The position numbers were made by a program, and so were the translations under genes. Source: Parabacteroides gordonii MS-1 = DSM 23371 (GTDB lineage Bacteria > Bacteroidota > Bacteroidia > Bacteroidales > Tannerellaceae). Taken from it: 64,000 bases of DNA. The notes under the pieces were generated by a model. It was not told the DNA's origin and did not search any database. It saw nothing but the letters and a program-made list of their open reading frames with translations. Below, piece after piece: positions 43,142 to 51,098 of the stretch; position 1 is the first letter of the stretch; each line of letters begins with the position of its first letter. Location of the stretch: positions 3,670,749 through 3,734,748 of the forward strand of contig NZ_KQ033919.1 of assembly GCF_000969825.1 (NCBI RefSeq), given 5' to 3'.

Positions 43142-44407
43142 ATGTTCGATATAGACCGTTGGGTGGAAATATGGGTGACGATCACCCGCAATAAAACCAG
43201 AAGTTTTCTGACCGGTTTCGGTGTGTTCTGGGGAATCCTGATGCTTGTGATCCTGCTGGGGTCGGGTACGGGGTTCAAGAATGGCGTGCTGAAGAATGTG
43301 GATGGCTTTGCGACGAACTCTGCATTTTTCTTTTCCGAACGTACCGGGGAAGCTTATAAAGGATATAAGAAAGGCCGTTACTGGCAGATGCGCAACCGCG
43401 ATTTGGAAACCATTCGCCAACGTGTGAAAGGTGTCAGTTACCTGTCGCCGATGGCCATGTCGTGGGGCGGACAGAATAATGTGGTGAGAGGCCAGAAAGC
43501 CGGTACATATAATGTACGCGGGGTGCACTCGGAATATTTTCAGATCGAGACGCAGCATGTGCTGGAAGGGCGTTTGCTGAACGAGATCGACGTACTGGAA
43601 AAACGAAAAGTATGTGTGATCGGTAGTATTGTCCGTGAGGTATTGTTTACTCCGGCCGAAGATCCGATAGGCGAATATATCCGTGTAAACGGAATTTATT
43701 ACCAGGTGGTCGGGGTGGTAAAACCCAAACCGCGTGTACAGATCGGCGGACGTACGGAAGAAAGTATCATGACGCCTTTTACCACTTTGCAGCAGGTGGC
43801 TAACCAGGGAGACAAGTTCTGGTTCCTCTGTGCTACGGCCGAGGATGGTTATTCCTGCGACAAGATGGTGGAGGATATAACGATGGTGTTGAAGCTGCAG
43901 AACGAGATCTCGCCGACCGACCCGCAGGCTGTCAGCAGCTTTACGATAGCCAAACAGTTCGAGACATTCGATATGCTTTTTACCGGGATCAATATCCTGG
44001 TGTGGCTGGTCGGTATGGGAACCTTGCTGGCGGGAATCATCGGGGTGAGTAATATTATGATGGTGACCGTGAGAGAACGTACCCGTGAGATCGGTGTACG
44101 CCGTGCGATCGGAGCCAAGCCTTTCGATATCATTTCCCAGATCATGAGCGAAAGTTTGTTGCTTACGGCTCTGGCCGGATTGATGGGGCTGAGTTGCGGA
44201 GTATTCCTGCTGGATGTAGTGAACCGGATGATGGCAAGTAGCGGAGACGCTTCTAACAACGGCACTTTCTTCAGTAATCCGGAGATACATATCGGAGCAG
44301 CAGTGGCCGCAACCGTCGTTTTGCTTATCAGTGGTTTGCTGGCTGGTCTGATCCCGGCCTGGCGTGCCATGCAGATCAAGGCTATTGATGCAATCAGAGA
44401 AGAATAA
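43142..44407 (+). CDS. MacB-type permease, second copy
   Basis: A 421-residue paralogue of the preceding permease, starting 12 bases after it. It has the same layout: N-terminal helix (FLTGFGVFWGILMLVILLGSGTG), a periplasmic domain, then three helices with TVRERTREIGVRRAIGAKP and a C-terminal PAWRAMQIKAIDAIREE. The periplasmic domains differ most between the two copies. Encoding two FtsX-type permeases with one ATPase suggests a heterodimeric MacB-like exporter, as seen in several Bacteroidota and Firmicutes peptide exporters. The substrate is unknown; a peptide, lipoprotein or drug is possible. Confidence 0.92.
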   Translation: MFDIDRWVEIWVTITRNKTRSFLTGFGVFWGILMLVILLGSGTGFKNGVLKNVDGFATNSAFFFSERTGEAYKGYKKGRYWQMRNRDLETIRQRVKGVSYLSPMAMSWGGQNNVVRGQKAGTYNVRGVHSEYFQIETQHVLEGRLLNEIDVLEKRKVCVIGSIVREVLFTPAEDPIGEYIRVNGIYYQVVGVVKPKPRVQIGGRTEESIMTPFTTLQQVANQGDKFWFLCATAEDGYSCDKMVEDITMVLKLQNEISPTDPQAVSSFTIAKQFETFDMLFTGINILVWLVGMGTLLAGIIGVSNIMMVTVRERTREIGVRRAIGAKPFDIISQIMSESLLLTALAGLMGLSCGVFLLDVVNRMMASSGDASNNGTFFSNPEIHIGAAVAATVVLLISGLLAGLIPAWRAMQIKAIDAIREE

Positions 44408-44446
44408 CAGTATATCATTTGTCAATTAAAATAAACTAGATAAATT

Positions 44447-45565
44447 ATGAAGAATCGTATCGTAAAGAAAGTCCTGCGAATCATCTTTTTAGTATTGGTG
44501 GGAGCCGCGGTGATCGGCACTTTCTACTTCTTGTGGAAAAAATCACAACCTGTCATTACTGTTTATGAAGTAGTAACACCTAAACGCGACTCCGTAGAAA
44601 CGAAAACCGTAGCTACCGGAAAAGTAGAACCCCGCGATGAAGTCCTTATCAAGCCGCAGATGTCGGGTATTATTTCCGAATTGCTGAAAGAGGCCGGCCA
44701 GATGGTAAAGGAGGGCGAGATCATTGCAAGGATCAAGGTGATCCCGGAAATGGTTCAGTTGAACAGTGCCGAATCACGTGTGCGTGTGGCTAAGATCAAC
44801 CTGGAGCAGATCACGGCTACTTATAAGCGGGATGAAGGCTTGCACAAACAGGGAGTGATCGCGAAAGAAGATTATGAAACCTCTCTGTCTAACTATAAGA
44901 AAGCACAGGAAGAAGCCGAAAATGCACAGGATGCATTGGAGATTATCCGCGAAGGTATTTCGCGCCGGTCTGCTTCATCCAGTACGACACAAGTGCGTTC
45001 TACTATTACGGGTATGATTCTGGATGTTCCTATTAAAGTAGGTAACTCCGTGATCCAGTCCAATACGTTCAACGACGGTACGACGATCGCTTCTGTGGCA
45101 GATATGAATAATATGATCTTCCGTGGAAAGGTGGATGAAACCGAAGTTGGCCGTATCCATGAAGGAATGCCGATCAAGTTGACCGTCGGAGCGTTGGATA
45201 GCCGTTCGTTCAATGCCCTGTTGGAATATGTAGCACCGAAAGGTACGGAAGAAAACGGTGCTGTTTTGTTCGAGATCAAGGCCGCCGTCCAGATGCCGGA
45301 AGATGCTTTCATCCGTGCCGGATACAGTGCGAATGCTGAGATCGTCTTGAAACGTGCATTGGATGTCTTGACCATCCCTGAAAGCTGCGTGGAGTTCAGT
45401 GGTGATTCCACTTTCGTACAGATCGTAAAACAGGAAAAGCCGGAACAGTTATTCGAGAAACGTCCTGTAACAGTCGGTTTGTCTGACGGTATCAAGATTG
45501 AAGTGAAAGAAGGTCTGACGGAAAATGATAAGATCCGTGGCGGTATTGTATCTGCAAATAAGTAA
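44447..45565 (+). CDS. MacA/HlyD-type periplasmic adaptor
   Basis: A 372-residue membrane-anchored adaptor with one N-terminal helix (about 12-30), an alpha-helical hairpin (EQITATYKRDEGLHKQ, then YKKAQEEAENAQ), a lipoyl-like domain (PRDEVLIKPQMSGIISELLKEAGQMVKEGEIIARI), a beta-barrel domain (FRGKVDETEVGRIHEGMP) and a membrane-proximal domain. It links the MacB-like permeases to the TolC-like channel encoded downstream. It lies in the same operon, 39 bases after the second permease. Confidence 0.92.
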   Translation: MKNRIVKKVLRIIFLVLVGAAVIGTFYFLWKKSQPVITVYEVVTPKRDSVETKTVATGKVEPRDEVLIKPQMSGIISELLKEAGQMVKEGEIIARIKVIPEMVQLNSAESRVRVAKINLEQITATYKRDEGLHKQGVIAKEDYETSLSNYKKAQEEAENAQDALEIIREGISRRSASSSTTQVRSTITGMILDVPIKVGNSVIQSNTFNDGTTIASVADMNNMIFRGKVDETEVGRIHEGMPIKLTVGALDSRSFNALLEYVAPKGTEENGAVLFEIKAAVQMPEDAFIRAGYSANAEIVLKRALDVLTIPESCVEFSGDSTFVQIVKQEKPEQLFEKRPVTVGLSDGIKIEVKEGLTENDKIRGGIVSANK

Positions 45566-45585
45566 TAGAAATAAACGAATAAGCT

Positions 45586-46935
45586 ATGAAACAAGTAATA
45601 TCATCAGTAGCGTTGGCATCTTTCCTCTTCTGTCTCCCTGCCGGAGCACAGGAAACGGCTAAACAATGGTCGCTGGAGGAATGTATCCGCTACGCTATCG
45701 AAAACAATATAGACCTGAAACAAAGGGAGCTGGAACAGCAAAGCCGTGAAGTGGATCTGCACACCAGCAAATATAGCTGGTTACCCAGTTTGAATGCCAG
45801 TGTCGGTGAAAACTTCGGCTTCGGCCGTTCGGAATCGAAAGACGGTCTGATCGTAGACCGCAACTCGGCAAATACGACGGCCGGTATCCAGTTGAGTATG
45901 CCTTTGCTTGACTTGAAGATCCCCAGCGATATCGCTGCCCGGAAACTAGATTTGAAAGCTTCTTTCGAAACCTTGAATAAGGCTAAGGAAGACCTGTCCA
46001 TAAACGTGGCTTCCTATTTTCTGCAAGCTCTTTATAATAAAGAAATGCTAAAGATCGCCGAGTTGCAGGTTGCACTGAGTTCGGAGCAGGTTACGAAAAC
46101 CGAAGCACTCTATAATGCCGGTAAAGTGCCTGTTTCTCAACTTTACGACATGAAAGCGCAGTTGGCGAAGGATGAGGTTACACTGACCGAGTCGAAAAAC
46201 AACGTAAAACTGGCATTACTAGATCTGGCTCAGAGCCTGGAATTGGAACGTGACGGTGAGAATTTCGATATATTGGAACCGGAAACAGGCGATGCTGTGG
46301 AGCAATATATGAGCAGTATCATCCCGCCTGATCAGGTGTACGATCATGCTGTTGGTTTCAAACCACAGATCAAGGAACAGGAGTATTTGCTCGAAAGCCA
46401 AAAGAAGATGCTGAAAGTAGCTCAGGCCGGATATTATCCGAAACTGAATTTCAGTGCAGGTTACAGCAATGGTTACTATCACAATTTCGGTGATGGCGAT
46501 TATAACAATGCTTCTTTTAGCGATCAGTTGAAGAATAACGGACAGAAGTCGGTCGGCTTTTCGCTCAGTATTCCTATCTTCAATCGTTTTCAGGTACGCA
46601 ACAGTGTTCGTTCCGCCCGCATCAATATCCATAACCGCGAGTTGATGATGGAGAACAGCAAAAAGACACTTTACAAAGAGATCCAGCAGGCTTATTATAA
46701 TGCAACGGCAGCACAGGAAAAATATGTGTCATCCGACAAATCGGTGGATGCAAGTAAGATCGCATTCTCTTATGCGGAAGAGCGTTATGGGGCAGGCAAA
46801 AGTACGGTTTTCGAATATAGCGAAGCGAAGACGAAGTATGCACAGAGCCTTGCCGAACAAACGCAATCGAAGTATAACTTTATCTTCCGTGCCAAGATAC
46901 TGGACTTTTATAACGGAACACCAATCACCTTATAA
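45586..46935 (+). CDS. TolC-family outer-membrane channel
   Basis: A 449-residue protein with signal peptide (about 1-22, ending AGA-QE) and two repeats of the outer-membrane efflux protein family (ENNIDLKQRELEQQSREVDLHTSKYSWLPSL; LKVAQAGYYPKLNFSAGYSNG). The long helices QQAYYNATAAQEKYVSSDKS and YGAGKSTVFEYSEAKTKYAQSLAEQ are typical. It forms the trimeric channel across the outer membrane for the export complex and ends the operon at a strong terminator. Confidence 0.93.
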   Translation: MKQVISSVALASFLFCLPAGAQETAKQWSLEECIRYAIENNIDLKQRELEQQSREVDLHTSKYSWLPSLNASVGENFGFGRSESKDGLIVDRNSANTTAGIQLSMPLLDLKIPSDIAARKLDLKASFETLNKAKEDLSINVASYFLQALYNKEMLKIAELQVALSSEQVTKTEALYNAGKVPVSQLYDMKAQLAKDEVTLTESKNNVKLALLDLAQSLELERDGENFDILEPETGDAVEQYMSSIIPPDQVYDHAVGFKPQIKEQEYLLESQKKMLKVAQAGYYPKLNFSAGYSNGYYHNFGDGDYNNASFSDQLKNNGQKSVGFSLSIPIFNRFQVRNSVRSARINIHNRELMMENSKKTLYKEIQQAYYNATAAQEKYVSSDKSVDASKIAFSYAEERYGAGKSTVFEYSEAKTKYAQSLAEQTQSKYNFIFRAKILDFYNGTPITL

Positions 46936-46999
46936 TATTATTTACAGTTGGATTTTAGATCCTATTTTTAAACATAATTGATGGACACACCAAAAAGGG

Positions 47000-47031
47000 A
47001 AGGAAGTTTCCGGGAGGAAACTTCCTTTTTG
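47000..47031 (+). terminator. Terminator of the MacAB-TolC operon
   Basis: A 12-base stem AAGGAAGTTTCC/GGAAACTTCCTT with a GGGA loop is followed by T5. It lies 65 bases after the TolC stop. Confidence 0.9.
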
Positions 47032-47060
47032 CTGTTTGGAGAGAGGTTCGTTTATTTTTA

Positions 47061-47112
47061 TTGGAGAATATCAAATTAAACGATATATTTGTATCCGAAG
47101 TTAATCGGTTAA
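47061..47112 (+). promoter_or_regulatory. LacI-type regulator promoter with overlapping operator
   Basis: TTG (47061-47063), a 20-base spacer, then TATATTTG (47084-47091) give a good Bacteroidales promoter with the start near 47098. Directly at the start is the palindrome TTAATCGGTTAA (47101-47112) with the central CG typical of LacI-family operators. A matching site, TTAACCGGTAAA (48318-48329), precedes the glycosidase operon. The position suggests autorepression. Confidence 0.6.
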
Positions 47113-47132
47113 GTGACCTAAATTAAAAACAG

Positions 47133-48125
47133 ATGGGAAAATCTCTTAAGGATATTGCAGAAGCTCTTAATCTCTCAAAGACAACGGTTTCATGGGTTTT
47201 GTCAGGACATGGCGATGAACGGAAGATAAGTCCGGCTACACAGAAAAAAATAAAGGATTATGCTAAGCTAGTTAAATATAAGCCTAACTATCTTGCCAAA
47301 AGCCTTAGTTCGGGTAAAACTAAAACTATAGGGCTGATTGTTCCTTTTATTGGAGATACATTTTATGCACAAGTGGCTATGGAAGTTGAACTTGTGGCTG
47401 AGCAGCTGGGGTATACTGTCACTTTTTGCAGTTCAGAGTCTAATCCGGTAAGAGAGAATAATATAATTCAAATGTTAAGATCAAAGAAGATTGACGGATT
47501 AATCATCGCTCCGACAAACTATGCCAAAGGGGAGCTGGAGAATTTGATGAAAGAAAAATATCCGTTTGTCTTAATAGATCGTTTTTTTCCGGAATTGAAT
47601 ACGAATTATATTATTATTGACAATGTTGAATGTAGTTACAATCTGGTTAATAAACTGATTAATGAAGGGCGCAAAAAGATTGCTATTATAACTACGGCGT
47701 CAGCACTCTTTACCATGAGTTTGAGATATGAAGGATACAAGGCTGCTCTGACTGAGCATGACTGTTTTATTTCCCCTCACTTATATGGTGAAGTATCACG
47801 AAATGAATATGAATCGGATATTATTCGTGTATTGGATACTATTTTTGAAACGGAGCCGGATGTTGATGGATTCTATTTTACTACGCATTATTTAGGTATG
47901 GAGGGATTACGTTATTTTTATAAACGGAATATAGATGTCAGTAAAATAGGTCTGGCGTGTCTGCATAGTACTCCTAGTTTTGAACTTTTGGCACCCAATA
48001 TGCATATAGCACTTTTGCCTATAAAAGAAATAGGACGTGAAGCAGTCCGTATTTTAATTGAAAAATTAGAAACATCTGATAATGAAGATGAAAAGGTAAA
48101 ACTGATTTTGCCGGCATACAGTTAA
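47133..48125 (+). CDS. LacI-family transcriptional regulator
   Basis: A 330-residue repressor. A LacI helix-turn-helix covers residues 1-50 (SLKDIAEALNLSKTTVSWVLSG ... ISPATQKKIKDYAKLVKYKPN), the hinge is LAKSLSSGKT, and a periplasmic-binding-like effector domain follows (IGLIVPFIGDTFYAQ, DGLIIAPTNY, YPFVLIDRFFPE, INEGRKKIAIIT, PDVDGFYFTT). The expected effector is a sugar or sugar-derived metabolite released by the enzymes encoded downstream. A palindrome with a central CG overlaps its own transcription start, and a similar one lies before the downstream operon, so it probably regulates both. It is on the same strand as the operon, 238 bases upstream. Confidence 0.9.
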   Translation: MGKSLKDIAEALNLSKTTVSWVLSGHGDERKISPATQKKIKDYAKLVKYKPNYLAKSLSSGKTKTIGLIVPFIGDTFYAQVAMEVELVAEQLGYTVTFCSSESNPVRENNIIQMLRSKKIDGLIIAPTNYAKGELENLMKEKYPFVLIDRFFPELNTNYIIIDNVECSYNLVNKLINEGRKKIAIITTASALFTMSLRYEGYKAALTEHDCFISPHLYGEVSRNEYESDIIRVLDTIFETEPDVDGFYFTTHYLGMEGLRYFYKRNIDVSKIGLACLHSTPSFELLAPNMHIALLPIKEIGREAVRILIEKLETSDNEDEKVKLILPAYS

Positions 48126-48172
48126 AAAACACATTAATCGTAAGATTGTGTAAGAAAATCAGAATAAAGGTC

Positions 48173-48204
48173 ATTGTTTATTTCTGATAAGACATATATG
48201 TTTG
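48173..48204 (+). promoter_or_regulatory. Promoter of the glycosidase/methyltransferase operon
   Basis: ATTG (48173-48176), 20 bases, then TATGTTTG (48197-48204) match the -33/-7 consensus. The -7 box overlaps a perfect GTTTGCAAAC palindrome (48200-48209). The leader would be about 150 bases and contain the LacI-type site at 48318-48329. Confidence 0.5.
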
Positions 48205-48317
48205 CAAACAAAATAAGTAACAAGATCGATTAAATGGGTAGAATACTGTATGCTTTTGGTATATAGTGTTTTAATGTGTTGTTTGACTCGATACTGTTAT
48301 TTTTTTTCTATTTTCAC

Positions 48318-48329
48318 TTAACCGGTAAA
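48318..48329 (+). promoter_or_regulatory. Candidate LacI-type operator before the operon
   Basis: TTAACCGGTAAA, within CACTTAACCGGTAAAG, resembles the reverse complement of the site at the regulator's own start (CACTTAACCGATTAA). It sits in the leader of the operon 35 bases before the first ATG, where a bound repressor could block elongation. Confidence 0.55.
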
Positions 48330-48363
48330 GTTGGGTGTGAAAAGAAACATAATACCATGAAAT

Positions 48364-51057
48364 ATGAAAAGACAATTTATTCTTTCAGTATGTATCTTCA
48401 TACTATCTGTATATTCACTAAAGGCTCAGATCGCAGCTATAGATGTGGATAAAGGAGCCGATAAAGCAGCTGTAGAAGATATAATCATTGTTTTCAAAAT
48501 GCATTTTGACATTGGTTATACCGACTGGTCGGAATCTATTTTGCAGAAATATACTACCTCTATGATGGATGAAACATTACGTTCGGTAGAGGAAACAGGG
48601 AAGTTACCTAAAGAAGATCAATTTGTCTGGACTCTCCCCGGGTGGCCGATGAAATATATTATGGAAAATACCTCGGAAGCTTATAAACCCGGAATTGAAA
48701 AAGCTTTGCGGGACGGACGTTTCAAAGTTCATGCGCTTCCGTTTACTTTTGAGACAGAATCGAGTGATCTGGAAACATTGGTACGGGGAATGTCTTATTC
48801 TTCGCAGATAAACAGAAAATATGGTCAACCGCTGGTGCGGGGAGCTAAACTGACTGATGTTCCCAGTCATTCGTGGATACTACCGACGTTATTGACACAA
48901 GCCGGTGTGAAGATTCTACATATCGGATGTAATCCAGGGTCTGTATCTCCGGATATACCAACCTTGTTCTGGTGGGAAGGGCCGGATGGTTCAAGATTAT
49001 TAACCTTTAATTGGGCGGAATACTACGGCTCAGGTGTGTTACCTCCGGCAACCTGGAAATATAAGACCTGGCTGGCAATGATACATACACATGAGAATTC
49101 AGGTGCTCCGACCCCGGAAGATGTCGCAGCCGTGTTGAGAGAAGCTCGTGAAAAAGCCCCCAATGCTCGGATACGAATCGGCCAGTTGGAGGATTTTTAT
49201 GATACTTTGATGAAAGAAAATCCATCACTACCTGTTGTAAGGGGAGATATGCCTGATACCTGGATTCATGGATATATGTCGATGCCGAAAGAGGTAAAGA
49301 CCAATAAGGCCATGCAGCGTATCATTTATAATACGGAAACGTTGAACACTTTGCTGAAGCAATGGAATATAACTTCCGAACCTGTTGAACCTTATGTTGA
49401 AAAGGCTATCGAACAATCTTTATTGTTTGATGAACATACTTTTGGCCTGGCAATGAGCCACGGTCATCAGGAGTCCTGGAAATATGGAGACGACTTTACT
49501 ATTGCCAGGGCACAAGGCCAGTACGATTTTATAGAAACTTCCTGGTATGAAAAAAGTAGCCGGGTACATCAAACTGAGCTTTCTGTTGTTCCTTCTTTAC
49601 GAAAGGACTTGAAAAAACTTGCTCAGAACATAGTCCTCAAAGGTCGTAAAATAGTGGTATATAATCCTCTTCCCTGGAAACGTTCCGGTTCGGTTTCTTT
49701 CCATATGGGAGTATATCAGAAGAATTTCGAAGTATATGCTTTGAAAGATGAATCGACAGGGAAAGTTATACCGGCATACAACGACAATAACTATTTAACT
49801 TTTTGTGCAGAAGAAGTTCCTTCCCTAGGTTATAAAACATATACGCTGGTGACAACTCCGCTTCCTGAAGATTCCCGAAGTTCCCGTATTGATGAAACGA
49901 ATGCAATATTGGAGAATAGCTATTTTAAAATAGAAATAAACAAGGAAAACGGTGCATTGCTTTCTGTTTGGGATAAACAACAGCAGAAAGAAATGGTCGA
50001 TGAAAAGAGTGAATACGGATTCGGAGAATATATCCACGAAAAATTCGGGAAGGAGGAAATCGACCGCTATAATGCGCGTTATGTGAAACCAGGGCATCAT
50101 GGTTGGGCTGATCAGGAAATGGGACGGCCGGAAAATCCAAACCTGAAATATGAGATGATAAAGGGGCAATTGAATAAAGTCAAATATTTGCAGACTGTCC
50201 ATTCTGTTAGTGCTACCGCATTTTGCCGGACTGTTGCCGGAGATGATTATACATTAACTTATACCTTAGAGGAAAATTCACCTTATTTGGAAATCTGTTG
50301 GGGAATACGAAATAAACCGGCAGAGCCCCAACCGGAAGGAGGTTGGCTTGCTTTCCCGTTCAATTTATCGAATCCTTCATTTAGGTTGGGTAGAATCGGC
50401 GGTGTTGTTGATCCGGCCGTCGATTTTGTAAAGAATACTAATCACGATTATTTCTTTCTGAACACAGGAATGGCTGTTATCGATGACCAGGGGAAAGGGT
50501 TTGGCTTAAATACACCGAATGCTCCGGCTGTAAGTCTGGATCGTCCGGGCTTGTACCGTTTCTCCGGAGAGTTTATTCCGCAACGGCCTAATGTCTTTGT
50601 CAACCTGTTCAATAATCAGTGGGGAACCAATTTTACAGAATGGATAGAAGGTGGTTTCTCTGCAAAGGTATATTTATGGTCGGTCGATAAATACACCAAT
50701 GAGGCTTCCTTGATTACACCGATGGAAGAAACACGTGTCCCTTTGATGGCAACATATACTGAAAATGAAGGAGGCGAGCTTCCAGTCTCTTCCGAGGGTG
50801 TTACTTTGTCAGAAAAAGGGGTTTTGGTTACGGCTTTTGGGCCGAATACAGATGGTGAAGGTGACTTACTGAGACTTTGGGAACAGGCTGGTAAAAGGGG
50901 TAAATGCACAGTTACGTTACCCGGAAAATCATATCGTTCTGCTCAATTCTGTAATTTACGGGGGGAAGCAATCGGAAAGCCGTTCTCTATTGAAAATAAT
51001 AAATTCTCTGTTGAATTGCAGGCCTATCAACCTGTATCGATCATATTAACAAAGTAG
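48364..51057 (+). CDS. Secreted GH38-like alpha-mannosidase-related enzyme 1
   Basis: An 897-residue secreted protein (signal peptide about 1-21, ending LKA-QI). The N-terminal domain carries the metal motif KMHFDIGYTD (H47, D49, the HxD of GH38) and LTDVPSHSWILPTLLTQAGV (D165, the position of the GH38 nucleophile). The middle and C-terminal parts are beta-sandwiches (WGIRNKPAEPQPEGGWLAFPFNL; FVNLFNNQWGTNFTEWIEGG) like the GH38 C-terminal domains. The HFDIGYTD form places it in a distant GH38-like (DUF5054-type) group and not among classical alpha-mannosidases (HTHWD). It is first in the operon. The substrate is unknown; it probably acts on glycan in the periplasm or outside. Confidence 0.78.
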   Translation: MKRQFILSVCIFILSVYSLKAQIAAIDVDKGADKAAVEDIIIVFKMHFDIGYTDWSESILQKYTTSMMDETLRSVEETGKLPKEDQFVWTLPGWPMKYIMENTSEAYKPGIEKALRDGRFKVHALPFTFETESSDLETLVRGMSYSSQINRKYGQPLVRGAKLTDVPSHSWILPTLLTQAGVKILHIGCNPGSVSPDIPTLFWWEGPDGSRLLTFNWAEYYGSGVLPPATWKYKTWLAMIHTHENSGAPTPEDVAAVLREAREKAPNARIRIGQLEDFYDTLMKENPSLPVVRGDMPDTWIHGYMSMPKEVKTNKAMQRIIYNTETLNTLLKQWNITSEPVEPYVEKAIEQSLLFDEHTFGLAMSHGHQESWKYGDDFTIARAQGQYDFIETSWYEKSSRVHQTELSVVPSLRKDLKKLAQNIVLKGRKIVVYNPLPWKRSGSVSFHMGVYQKNFEVYALKDESTGKVIPAYNDNNYLTFCAEEVPSLGYKTYTLVTTPLPEDSRSSRIDETNAILENSYFKIEINKENGALLSVWDKQQQKEMVDEKSEYGFGEYIHEKFGKEEIDRYNARYVKPGHHGWADQEMGRPENPNLKYEMIKGQLNKVKYLQTVHSVSATAFCRTVAGDDYTLTYTLEENSPYLEICWGIRNKPAEPQPEGGWLAFPFNLSNPSFRLGRIGGVVDPAVDFVKNTNHDYFFLNTGMAVIDDQGKGFGLNTPNAPAVSLDRPGLYRFSGEFIPQRPNVFVNLFNNQWGTNFTEWIEGGFSAKVYLWSVDKYTNEASLITPMEETRVPLMATYTENEGGELPVSSEGVTLSEKGVLVTAFGPNTDGEGDLLRLWEQAGKRGKCTVTLPGKSYRSAQFCNLRGEAIGKPFSIENNKFSVELQAYQPVSIILTK

Positions 51058-51098
51058 TAAACTTGGTTTACTGATTAAAAATCAATATTATTCCTGCG

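Noticed and set aside
42632-44425. 597-codon minus-strand open frame opposite the two permease genes
   Set aside because: It lies entirely antisense to well-supported permease genes and its protein is rich in His/Gln/Arg/Ser, typical of a shadow frame of GC-biased coding DNA.
47061-48363. CRISPR-like or attachment-site structure in the 48.2-kb interval
   Set aside because: Only short palindromes (GTTTGCAAAC and the LacI-type site) are present, with no regular spacing.
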